Source: Lytechinus pictus
Lineage: Eukaryota > Echinodermata > Echinoidea > Temnopleuroida > Toxopneustidae
Direction: 5' to 3'
Length of the DNA stretch: 64,000 bases
Assembly: GCF_037042905.1 (NCBI RefSeq)
Contig: NC_087252.1
Location: 2,301,501 to 2,365,500, forward strand
This document shows, in pieces, positions 24,241 through 33,384 of the stretch (the first letter of the stretch is position 1; each line of letters begins with the position of its first letter). A program made the position numbers and the translations under genes. The notes beneath the pieces were generated by a model. That model searched no databases, was not told the origin of the DNA, and saw only the letters and a list, made by a program, of their open reading frames with translations.

Positions 24241-25079
24241 TTGCTTTAGGAAATGAAGTACATATTTCCAGTATTTTTCCTTTAATATATTAATTATATT
24301 AGGATAAATTTGCATGCTTAGAGATAGCAGAATATCAATTTGAACAACTGAAATGTTTTCACTGCAATCAATGTGAGAAAAATAAACATTTGACATTTTC
24401 CACTTATTTACATAAAATGTGAATAAGGCAGATTTGCTAGGCTTATTTTTAATAAAAACATTGTACCTATTTATTCATCATGGACTTTTGTTCAAATTAC
24501 TTTCTGTGGACATTTAATTAGTAATCTTGGGATTATTTTCCTTATTTTCTATTTTTCAATGGCTCAATTGCATAATATGCAAATTAATGTTGAGGAATGG
24601 AGATGAATTATCATGCTTAGTAATAGTAGCATGTAAATGCCAACATTAATGAAATGCTTTCAAGCAGTCTACCTGGTCTATATAAGAAAAATCACAATAT
24701 CTTGACATTTTCTTCACAAAAGGATGCTTCTTTGAATAATATGCAAATGAGGTAGATTTTTTAGCACTTTTGATTAAAAACATTGCATTTAGTTATTTAT
24801 AATGAACTTTCATTCAAATTAAATTGTTTTGGACACTTAATTTGTAATCTATGGACTAATTTCCTTCTTTTTCTAATTTTTTTAATGGCTAATTTGCATA
24901 ATATGCAAATTTCATAAATTTCCACTGCTTGGATTTTTGGGGACTTTTGGTATGTTGTTTAGGAGACCTTCCCGGAAAGAATTTCAGTGGAATATCCAGT
25001 GTTGCAATTAGTGGTGGGTTACCCCCCTATTCTGGCTAGATTGACTGGACTAAATGGCGGATCCCTTTGAGAACCATAA

Positions 25080-25300
25080 TCAAAATTCGCAATTTGAGAA
25101 ATACCGATTTTACCCAAGTGTGTCCCCCTTGAAAGTGAAAACCTTCTTTTTTTCTTGTCTAATTTTCCACGAAAGAAATGACCTTCGATTTTAGGTGAAA
25201 TCTTTGTTTTTCTTTTTTTGTTTTGCTCGTCATATTTTCATCGGTAAAATGTGCCCCCTCCCTTTTGGAAAATCCTCATAACGCATTTTCATGTACTATG
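25080..25300. repeat. Degenerate repeat related to the C-rich family at 26.7, 42.3 and 44.6 kb
   Basis: Shares phrases such as GTGAAAACCTTC, GCTTGTC/TTTGCTCGTCA, GTAAAATGTGCCCCCT and TTTGGAAAATCCT with the blocks at 42.33-42.60 kb and 26.72-26.95 kb. No coding capacity. Confidence 0.5.
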
Positions 25301-26382
25301 ATACAAGATAAATGAGCAATGTAAAAAAAGATGCCCCCTTTTCAGTTTTTCAAGAATGCATAAAGCCCTTTTTTAATGCATATACATGTAGCACTAAAAA
25401 CAACAACAAGAATGCTTATAGTATTCTCATTTATTTGAATATAACATAAAAGAACACAATCAGGCCACGGCGCCTCGACTCGAACCCCGGAAAAGATCGA
25501 TATTTTTTATTTATTTATTTATTTATTTTCCACTCGTGGGCTGGATGACCCTCTTCAGCCACAGGCTGTTCTTCTGAGGGGTCCAATACCGATTAACACC
25601 CTAGCCGTGTCTTTACCGTGTAGAATAGCTCTGTAGCAGGTCTCGGCATACATGGTAGTATAAGGGTTGGAGAATATGTAATGGTGATTATTATGTTTTT
25701 AACATTATACCTGACTCGTGATGTTATCATTGCATAATTCGATAGGTAAGTTCAATATAATGTGTGTGTTTTTTTTTGTGTGTGGGTTTGTGAGAGTATG
25801 TGTGTGTACACGTTTGGTTAGCTTTATTTGCATATCATGTGCAGTACGGGCATACTCCCAAGCTTTGCTTCTTAAGGGGCCCTAAAAACCGTTCATATAT
25901 ATCATCTTGGATCCATGTCACAATAAGTTGATATGATAGCGACCCTTGTTAGAATGTCAACTACCATGACAACAGTGAATGTTCTGCTTCCTAATTGGCT
26001 ATTCCAATCGTAGCTGGTATTTATCAAGAGCTGCTATCATATCATTTTTTTAATGGAATCATGATCATTATTTTTCCTTTTTAGTCATATGTCTTTGTTT
26101 AAACATATTAAACTTGAACTTATCGCGTGTATGACGTGAATAACAAATATAATGCTCCAGGCCCGATAAGAGTAGCCATGCTATAACGTCTGTGTAACAG
26201 TATGCAGTGTTTAGAAATATTGTATTAACAAGTGCTGCACAATCTTCTTATTCTTATTATAATTATTATTATCATTATTGTTATCATCGTCTTTATGATG
26301 AGCTCCATAACTAACTCCATAACTTAAAGAATGGTGTGGGGGTAAATCTAGTTCACCATAATGGCTCATGTATACTTTCCTC

Positions 26383-26571
26383 AGTAGTAGTAGTGGTGGT
26401 GGTAGAAGTAGTAGTAGGTGTGTTGCTAAACTTCGAGTCTCGAGTTTCAAGTTTCGAGTCTCGAGATTCGAGTATCAATTTTCGAGTCTCGAATTTTCAA
26501 AATCACATTGGAATTAGTCATTAAATACCGTCACTTTTCCTCGAGACTCGAAGTTTAGCAACACACTACTA

Positions 26572-26622
<51 letters not shown>

Positions 26623-26628
26623 GTCATG

Positions 26629-26688
<60 letters not shown>

Positions 26689-26982
26689 AAAGTAGTAGTA
26701 GGAGTAGTAGCACGGGCGAAAATCCCAGGGGGGGGGGGGACAGGGGGGACACGTCCCCCTACCCAAAATAGTAGGGGAGACACGAATATCAAATGTCCTC
26801 CTACTATTTTGCCTTTTAATGATGGAAAGAAATGCATCATTCAACATCGAAATAAAACATGTATTTTGGGCGAGATGACCATATTTTTTGGGTGATAACT
26901 TGTTTTTTGCTTGTCAAATTTTCCAGCCTCTGGTCCCCTTTACCTTTGGGGAGCGATTTCCGCCCTTGAGTAGTAATAGTTT

Positions 26983-27045
<63 letters not shown>

Positions 27046-27384
27046 CAGTAGTAGTAGTATTAGTAGTAGAAGTAGTATTAATAACTATTATTATCATCAT
27101 TGATTTTTATGGGTATTTGCATACCAACAGTGATAGGTGCTCAAATCTATAGCTCCCCGGCTAAGCTCGGCTTTAGGTCTTCACATTGAGATCACAATAC
27201 AAGTTCCACACTATGACAATTTTCTTCTCAGTGTGGTCACTATGTGTAAATACATGGACACAGTGAAGGAAAATTATTATCATTATTATCAATATTCTTC
27301 TTAGTCTTCATTATCATTATTTAGTGTTATTACTATATTTTATTATTAATATTAGTAGTAGTAGTAGTAGTAATAGTAATAGTG

Positions 27385-27466
<82 letters not shown>
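26383..27466. repeat. Cluster of (AGT)n microsatellites
   Basis: Pure or near-pure AGT/TAG arrays at about 26383-26420, 26565-26713, 26975-27080 and 27353-27466, separated by a small foldback element, a C-rich repeat (26725-26950) and unique DNA. The long single-residue open frames over these arrays (poly-V, poly-S, poly-T, poly-Y, poly-L) are artefacts of the repeat. Confidence 0.9.
26418..26568. mobile_element. Small foldback element with GAGTCTCGA words
   Basis: GTGTTGCTAAACTTCGAGTC at the left is inverted at the right (GACTCGAAGTTTAGCAACAC). Between them the word GAGTCTCGA and variants repeat. AGT arrays lie on both sides, so it seems to have inserted into a microsatellite. Confidence 0.7.
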
Positions 27467-27467
<1 letters not shown>

Positions 27468-27547
27468 TTTGTTTGATAATTATCACCATTATTATCAGCA
27501 GGAGGACATGATATCAGCGCCAAAACAAGCCTTATCATTTATGTATC

Positions 27548-27618
27548 AATAATAAAAACAATAATAATAATGATGATAATAATAATAATATTAATAATAA
27601 TAATAATAATAATAAAAA
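27548..27618. repeat. (AAT)n microsatellite
   Basis: AATAATAAT array with scattered ATG and AAC interruptions, 150 bp upstream of the second Gal3ST start codon. Confidence 0.85.
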
Positions 27619-27768
27619 CGATAGTGGCTACTTATGTAGCGCACAGAACACTTTCACTGCTCATGGCGCTTCTAGAAAAAATAAATATACACGCAATTAT
27701 CATTGACCATGTTAATAATTCACTTCATTTTCGCTTATTTATGGTCGATTGTATTCAGGTTTGATGCG

Positions 27769-27867
27769 ATGAACGCAGTCAGGAGGTTTGTGAGTGTTGT
27801 TGTATTAGGAGGAGTCGCATCGATGCTGCTGCTGTTCCTCGTTTCAAACATACCGACAAAGTTTATT
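27769..27867 (+). CDS. Gal3ST-like gene 2, exon 1 left part
   Basis: ATG at 27769; encodes MNAVRRFVSVVVLGGVASML then LLFLVSNIPTKFI, the signal anchor. Compare MKSVRRFAGLVTLGGIASVL in gene 1. The last six bases, TTTATT (27862-27867), are the target-site duplication. Confidence 0.88.
27862..27867. repeat. Target-site duplication, left copy (TTTATT)
   Basis: TTTATT directly before the AGTAGTTAAGG terminus. It is two codons (Phe-Ile) of the interrupted sulfotransferase exon. Confidence 0.9.
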
Positions 27868-28003
27868 AGTAGTTAAGGATGAGACCTCATACCTAATTGA
27901 CCTTTGAGTGACCTTTGACCCCAACTTCCGGTCACTGTTGACCCCGTGACCCCACCTTCCGGTCAATCATGACCTTTGACCTTTGGGTACGCGGTAAACA
28001 GGA

Positions 28004-28264
28004 AATTGGATAATGACTCCGCGTGGGGAAGCGATTTTAATTGGATAATGACTCCGCGCGGGAAGCGATTTTAATTGGATAATGAAGCGCGGGACGCGAT
28101 TTTAATTGGATAATGACTCCGCGTGGGGACGCCGTCTTAATTGGATAATGACTCCGCGTGGGGACGCGATTTTAATTGGATAATGACTCCGCGTGGGGAC
28201 GCCATCTTAATTGGATAATGAAGCGCGGGACGCGATTTTAATTGGATAATGACTCCGCGTGGAC
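28004..28264. repeat. Subterminal tandem array, left arm (8 units)
   Basis: Eight units of AATTGGATAATGACTCCGCG with variable tails (TGGGGACGCGATTTT or shorter GAAGCGCGGGACGCG), period about 31-38 bp. The mirror array in the right arm has only five units, so copy number differs between arms. Confidence 0.9.
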
Positions 28265-29177
28265 GGATATGTCAAGCGCCTCGCATGACGTCACCGGCTA
28301 CGCAAGCACCGTGATGTCATCCCAGGGAATTACCCTTATCCCACCGTATCGCTATTGAACCACCGTGGCGCAATCGTCACGTATAGGATACGATGCACAA
28401 AACAGACGTATGATATACACAGTTAATTCCTATTGTAACGGTTCTTTCTCCGCCTACCAGCAGATATGTCAAGTGCCTCGCGGTTCACGAATCGAGCACC
28501 CCACTCACAACCAACGCGCGTCATTGAACTTGTGATATCCTATTGGAAAGGTGAAAACCGACTCTCTGCCTCTTATTACAACAATGATTGGTAATCCAAC
28601 ATGTGATTATAATAGTGACATCTCAAGCTCTACTCATTCCAGACTTTTACACATCAAAACTCTCTGACTTTTCCATACTGTTTTGTACATACTTCCATAC
28701 TTTTCATTTTAACTCACATGACCTGCACGGCTCTCTGACTCGCAAAAGTATACTACATGCATATTTAAACCAGTAGATGACTCCTTTCAATCAACTTCAT
28801 TCATCCGCAGTACAGATGGTGATAACATGAAACACTATACAGTCAAGGATGATTATTTTATTATTATTATCATTTATTCTATTCCATTTCAATGTAGATA
28901 GGTTCAGATAGTGTATAAACAGCAGATTTTGATACAAAGGTAAAAATAATGTAAGATATGTTCTCAAATTACGTTGTCACAACAAAATAATTAACTGTTC
29001 ATTGTTAATATTAAAGTGAAGTTCTCGTTTTTCTATTTCTTCGCTTAACTTAATGGATTGTAACACATGTCTATGGATGGCATTCAGAAAATATGAACAC
29101 AATGAAGTTCAAACTGTCATTTATGTTGACGGCGTTTTCTTGGATTATTATTATTCGACAAGCTGATGTTTGTGCCT

Positions 29178-29825
29178 TTAGTTGTAGGTTCCATCTTCAC
29201 CCTCTGTTTCTTCTCCACCATCATTATCGTCATCGTCACCTTGATACTGGAATAAACCATCGAATTGTGAACCATGCCTGGCAAACACTCTCTGTACGGC
29301 TTTCCGGAATTCCATGCCATTCTCTAATCTTTCCGTGAGATCGGACACGATTTCGTGATTGATGTCAGCGTCTTCGAGGTACACGTTCTGCTGCAAGAAC
29401 TGAGAGTACAGATCGAAAAAGATGCGTTTGACTGCCCACATTAGTTTCACGTGAGCCTTTGCTTTAGCGTCTTCTTCTTCCATTCCTTCTGAGATGTATT
29501 TCTGATATTTTTCGTCTCTCAAGTCCTTGGTGGCCGTCATGGCTTGCTCTAACCATCCTCGATAAGCGAGGTTGTCTTCAGTTTCTTCCATGTTTGCTGT
29601 CATTGACGATTCGTGTCCATCGCTTTCTGATACGCTCGTTTCGGAATCACCGTTGGATTCTTCAACTCTTTGCATTTGAGAGGATGGGTCGGATTCTTCA
29701 TCTTCACTCGTTTCTTCTCCAGTATCATGCTCAATTTGTTCATGCCTCTGCATGTTATATTTCCTACTAAAAGTTTTATCGCATCGTGAACAAGCGTAAC
29801 GGTTGGACATATCCAATATATTCAT
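29178..29825 (-). CDS. Acidic single C2H2 zinc-finger protein, left-arm copy
   Basis: ATG at 29825 gives 215 aa; the frame is open 48 bases further upstream but has no earlier ATG. Near the N-terminus is one C2H2 finger (CSRCDKTF...QRHEQIEH; Cys-x2-Cys-x12-His-x4-His). Next comes an acidic Ser/Glu-rich linker, then a helical block (LAYRGWLEQAMTATKDL, ISEGMEEEDAKAKAHVKLMW, FFDLYSQFLQQNV, INHEIVSDL, FRKAVQRVFARH) and an acidic tail. It is transcribed outward from the element's centre. The function is unknown; a DNA-binding element protein is a reasonable inference. I have a vague recollection of similar finger-plus-helix proteins in other aquatic invertebrates, but cannot confirm it. No intron is needed. 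Confidence 0.8.
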   Translation of the reverse strand: MNILDMSNRYACSRCDKTFSRKYNMQRHEQIEHDTGEETSEDEESDPSSQMQRVEESNGDSETSVSESDGHESSMTANMEETEDNLAYRGWLEQAMTATKDLRDEKYQKYISEGMEEEDAKAKAHVKLMWAVKRIFFDLYSQFLQQNVYLEDADINHEIVSDLTERLENGMEFRKAVQRVFARHGSQFDGLFQYQGDDDDNDGGEETEGEDGTYN

Positions 29826-29893
29826 GCTGACTCGATGATTATTTGTTGGGAAATGAAGAAAATTAACGTTCAAACTTGTAATTATACGTAATC

Positions 29894-30640
29894 ATGAAAC
29901 GCGCGCGAAGGTACTTTGATTCTTACGGATTTTTACGCATTCTTACGGATTCTTACTCATTCTTACGGATTCTTACGGATGTTTACTCATTCTTACTCAT
30001 TCTTACTCATTCTTACGGATTTTTTACGGATTCTTACGGATGTTTACGGATTCTTACGGATGTTTACGGCTTCTTACGGATGTTTACGGATTCTTACTCA
30101 TTCTTACGGATTCTTACTCATTCTTACTCATTCTTACGGATTCTTACGGATGTTTACGGATTCTTACGGATGTTTACGGATTCTTACGGATTCTTACTCA
30201 TTCTTACTCATTCTTACGGATGTTTACTCATTCTTACTCATTCTTACTCATTCTTACTCATTCTTACGGATTTTTTACGGATTCTTACGGATGTTTACGG
30301 ATTCTTACGGATGTTTACTCATTCTTACTCATTCTTACTCATTCTTACGGATTCTTACTCATTCTTACGGATTTTTTACGGATTCTTACGGATGTTTACG
30401 GATTCTTACTCATTCTTACGGATTCTTACTCATTCTTACGGATGTTTACGGATTCTTACGGATGTTTACGGATTCTTACGGATGTTTACTCATTCTTACG
30501 GATGTTTACGGATTCTTACGGATGTTTACGGATTCTTACGGATGTTTACGGATTCTTACGGATGTTTACTCATTCTTACGGATTCTTACGGATGTTTACT
30601 CATTCTTACGGATTTTTTACGGATTCTTACGGATGTTTAG
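29894..30640 (+). other. Open frame over the 10-bp array beginning MKRARRYF (coding status doubtful)
   Basis: ATG at 29894 starts MKRARRYFDSYGF and then reads through the minisatellite as a decapeptide repeat (DSYGFLRILT-like). The other arm has the same ATG and first residues (30903, minus strand). Because the unit is 10 bp, every forward frame gives the same repeated peptide, so a long open frame is expected by chance once the units lack stops. Recorded because the non-repeat start segment lies in both arms; I would not call it a gene without transcript evidence. Confidence 0.25.
29920..30639. repeat. 10-bp minisatellite, left/central array (~72 units)
   Basis: Units TTCTTACGGA, TGTTTACGGA and TTCTTACTCA, with occasional TTTTTTACGGA, in irregular order. 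The complementary array at 30688-30879 is much shorter, so the palindrome is length-asymmetric at its core. Confidence 0.95.
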
Positions 30641-30687
30641 CGTGGATGAACATATTTTCCTTGAGATTATATGAAGGCATTGATTAA
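30640..30687. other. Central spacer of the palindromic element
   Basis: About 48 bp (GCGTGGATGAACATATTTTC...ATGAAGGCATTGATTAA) between opposed minisatellites, the only part of the element that is not in either inverted arm. Confidence 0.8.
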
Positions 30688-30879
30688 TCCGTAAGAATCC
30701 GTAAGAATGAGTAAACATCCGTAAGAATCCGTAAGAATGAGTAAGAATCCGTAAGAATCCGTAAACATCCGTAAGAATCCGTAAACATCCGTAAGAATGA
30801 GTAAACATCCGTAAGAATCCGTAAGAATGAGTAAGAATCCGTAAGAATCCGTAAGAATGAGTAAGAATCCATAAGAATC
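30688..30879. repeat. 10-bp minisatellite, right/inverted array (~19 units)
   Basis: TCCGTAAGAA, TCCGTAAACA and TGAGTAAGAA units, the reverse complements of the left array. Confidence 0.95.
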
Positions 30880-30971
30880 AAAGTACCTTCGCGCGCGTTT
30901 CATGATTACGTATAATTACAAGTTTGAACGTTAATTTTCTTCATTTCCCAACAAATAATCATCGAGTCAGC

Positions 30972-31622
30972 ATGAATATATTGGATATGTCCAACCGTTA
31001 CGCTTGTTCACGATGCGATAAAACTTTTAGTAGGAAATATAACATGCAGAGGCATGAACAAATTGAGCATGATACTGGAGAAGAAACGAGTGAAGATGAA
31101 GAATCCGACCCATCCTCTCAAATGCAAAGAGTTGAAGAATCCAACGGTGATTCCGAAACGAGCGTATCAGAAAGCGATGGACACGAATCGTCAATGACAG
31201 CAAACATGGAAGAAACTGAAGACAACCTCGCTTATCGAGGATGGTTAGAGCAAGCCATGACGGCCACCAAGGACTTGAGAGACGAAAAATATCAGAAATA
31301 CATCTCAGAAGGAATGGAAGAAGAAGACGCTAAAGCAAAGGCTCACGTGAAACTAATGTGGGCAGTCAAACGCATCTTTTTCGATCTGTACTCTCAGTTC
31401 TTGCAGCAGAACGTGTACCTCGAAGACGCTGACATCAATCATGAAATCGTGTCCGATCTCACGGAAAGATTAGAGAATGGCATGGAATTCCGGAAAGCCG
31501 TACAGAGAGTGTTAGCCAGGCATGGTTCACAATTCGATGGTTTATTCCAGTATCAAGGTGACGATGACGATAATGATGATGGTGGAGAAGAAACGGAGGG
31601 TGAAGATGGAACCTACAACTAA
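30972..31622 (+). CDS. Acidic single C2H2 zinc-finger protein, right-arm copy
   Basis: ATG at 30972 gives 216 aa, inverted relative to the left copy. I see only one substitution (VQRVL here, VQRVF there) and one extra Asp codon in the acidic tail. The C2H2 finger, acidic linker and C-terminal helical block are all preserved. It is transcribed outward, toward the right end. AATAAA-like signals lie downstream near 31926-31952. Preservation of two full-length copies suggests recent duplication, gene conversion between arms, or selection on the protein. No homologue is firmly recognised. Confidence 0.8.
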   Translation: MNILDMSNRYACSRCDKTFSRKYNMQRHEQIEHDTGEETSEDEESDPSSQMQRVEESNGDSETSVSESDGHESSMTANMEETEDNLAYRGWLEQAMTATKDLRDEKYQKYISEGMEEEDAKAKAHVKLMWAVKRIFFDLYSQFLQQNVYLEDADINHEIVSDLTERLENGMEFRKAVQRVLARHGSQFDGLFQYQGDDDDNDDGGEETEGEDGTYN

Positions 31623-32582
31623 AGGCACAAACATCAGCTTGTCGAATAATCCAAGAAAACGCCGTCAACATAAATGCGGGCATAAATGACAGTTTGAACT
31701 TCATTGTGTTCATATTTTCTGAATGCCATCCATAGACATGTGTTACAATCCATTAAGTTAAGCGAAGGAAAAGAAAAAAACGAGAACTTCACTTTAATAT
31801 TAACAATGAACAGTTAATTATTTTGTTGTGACAACGTAATTTGAGAACATATCTTACATTATTTTTACCTTTGTATCAAAATCTGCTGTTTATACACTAA
31901 TTGAACCTATCTACATTGAAATGGAATAGAATAAATGATAGTAATAATAAAGAATCATCCTTGACTGTATAGTGTTTCATGTTATCACCATCTGTACTGC
32001 GGATGAATGAAGTTGATTGAAAGGAGTCGTCTACGGGTTTCAATATAGTATACTTTTGCGGGTCAGAGAGCCGTGCAGGTCATGTGAGTTAAAATGAAAA
32101 GTATGGAGGTATGTACAAAACAGTATGGAAAAGTCAGAGAGTTTTGATGGGGGAAAGTCTGGAATGAGTAGAGCTTGAGATGCCACTGTTATCAGGATTA
32201 TAATCACATGTTGGATTACCAATAATTGTTGTAATAAGAGGCAGAGAGAGCCGGCTTTCACCTTGAATAGGATATCCCAAGTTCAATGACGGGCGTTGGT
32301 CGTGAGTGGGGTGATCGATTCGTGAACCGCGAGGCACTTGACATATCGGGTTCGACATATCTGCTGGTAGGCATAGAAAGATAATTTTTTCAATAGGAAA
32401 CTGTGTAGAAATCATACGTCTGTTTCGTGCATCGTATCCTATACGTGACGATTGCGCCACGGTGGTGCAATACCGATACGATGGGATAAGGGGAATTCCC
32501 TGGGATGACATCACGGTGCTTACGTAGCCGGTGACGTCATGCGCGCGGAGGTTAATTAAATTTCCTGTAGATCGAGTCCCTA

Positions 32583-32730
32583 CGTGGACTCATATCCAAT
32601 TAAGATGGCGTCCCCACGCGGAGTCATTATCCAATTAAGACGGCGTCCCCGCGCTTCATTATCCAATTAAAATCGCGTCCCGCGCTCCATTATCCAATTA
32701 AAATCGCTTCCCGCGCTCCATTATCCAATT
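32583..32730. repeat. Subterminal tandem array, right arm (5 units)
   Basis: Complement of the left array: CATTATCCAATTAAAATCGC and related units, five copies instead of eight. Confidence 0.9.
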
Positions 32731-32751
32731 TCCTGTTTACCGCGTACCCAA

Positions 32752-32836
32752 AGGTCAAAGGTCATGATTGACCGGAAGGTGGGGTCACGGGGTCAACAGT
32801 GACCGGAAGTTGGGGTCAAAGGTCACTCAAAGGTCA
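32752..32836. promoter_or_regulatory. Cluster of AGGTCA half-sites at the element end (mirrored near 27.9 kb)
   Basis: AGGTCAAAGGTCA at 32752-32764 is an exact DR1. GGGTCAAAGGTCA at 32813-32825 is a second DR1, and its AGGTCA pairs with another at 32831-32836 as a DR5. The left terminus carries the mirror images (TGACCTTTGACC). DR1 and DR5 are nuclear-receptor sites in animals (RXR/HNF4/COUP-TF and RAR types). Binding is inference. Confidence 0.4.
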
Positions 32837-32866
32837 ATTAGGTATGAGGTCTCATCCTTAACTACT

Positions 32867-32872
32867 TTTATT
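32867..32872. repeat. Target-site duplication, right copy (TTTATT)
   Basis: TTTATT directly after the ...CCTTAACTACT terminus; the next base resumes the sulfotransferase codon series (CTT CCA AGA CAT). Confidence 0.9.
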
Positions 32873-32934
32873 CTTCCAAGACATAGTGATGCCAATGGCG
32901 AAGCAAGATTTACAGCATATTCAGCAAATCAAGG
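32873..32934 (+). CDS. Gal3ST-like gene 2, exon 1 right part
   Basis: Reads LPRHSDANGEARFTAYSANQ plus two bases, then GTAAGT. The frame continues exactly from codon 33 on the left side of the element and ends in phase 2, as in gene 1. Confidence 0.85.
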
Positions 32935-33384
32935 GTAAGTGCTTATTACTTCAGTGATATTGTTGGACATTGTACTTTTTTCGTCACCCTAAAACGTAGG
33001 CCTATGGGGGAGGGGTCATCGACCCCGCCACCGTCCAAAAAAAAAATCCCCGACCGTTCCGCTGTCTTACGTTTTCTAAGCATCTTTTCAAACCCGTTGG
33101 TCTCACTTTTATATATGAAACGTGGAAGACAATACCTCCATCCCCCCCCCCACCGAAAAGTAAAACGAATTAAATTAAGTCCGGGACCAACATTTCTTAG
33201 ATTTTAGATTCTGGCTGCGAATATTACCCGTGTTTGAGTCGATCATAGTTTTCGATCAAATACTGTCTTTGATATATCTTCCATTTCAGCTGACAATAAA
33301 TTTAAAATTGTAAGGTACACACCTTTTTTATTAATTACCAAGCATAATGCGGGTTTTCTTTGCCCTATCAACTTTTCTCTCCAG

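Larger units (their letters stand above)
21370..25053. mobile_element. 3.7-kb foldback element with long repeat-built inverted arms
   Basis: The left end TTAGTCCAGTCAAT at 21370 is the inverse of the right end ATTGACTGGACTAA at 25040-25053, and the similarity continues inward for about 700 bp per arm (ACCACTAATTGCAACACTGG, AAGCAGTGGAAATTTATGAA). The arms are built from roughly 160-bp units, each carrying an ATTTGCATAATATGCAAAT-type palindrome. The interior holds a CTTT/GTC-rich simple repeat (22255-22620) and a dead RT fragment. No transposase is recognised, and no clear target duplication is seen. Confidence 0.75.
27868..32866. mobile_element. 4,999-bp palindromic mobile element, Polinton-like ends, duplicated zinc-finger gene
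   Basis: Ends are AGTAGTTAAGGATGAGACC and its inverse; TTTATT flanks both sides (27862-27867, 32867-32872). Layout from the outside inward on each arm: nuclear-receptor-like half-sites, a GGATAATGACTCCGCG tandem array, ~1 kb of unique DNA, a C2H2 gene pointing outward, a short MKRARRYF-encoding segment pointing inward, and a 10-bp minisatellite. The arms (27868-29919 and 30880-32866) are inverted copies meeting around a 48-bp spacer (30640-30687). Six-bp duplications with AG...CT ends are known for Polinton/Maverick elements; other 6-bp-duplication groups (IS3EU, Dada) are possible. No polymerase, integrase, ATPase, protease or capsid frame is present, so it is presumably mobilised in trans. 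It looks unlike a simple MITE because it carries a well-preserved gene in both arms. Confidence 0.88.

Noticed and set aside
26514-27103. Long open frames of poly-Thr, poly-Val, poly-Ser, poly-Tyr and poly-Leu
   Set aside because: They are translations of (AGT)n microsatellites.
29920-30639. CRISPR-like array
   Set aside because: Units are 10 bp with no unique spacers, and the genome is animal; it is a minisatellite.
29894-30687. Three overlapping plus-strand open frames of 215-252 codons as a real repeat-protein gene
   Set aside because: A 10-bp unit without stops is open in all frames by construction; no conserved non-repeat domain. Kept only as a low-confidence feature because the start segment lies in both arms.
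27868-32866. Autonomous Polinton or integrated virus
   Set aside because: No polymerase B, integrase, ATPase, protease or capsid frame in 5 kb; only the end type and 6-bp duplication fit.
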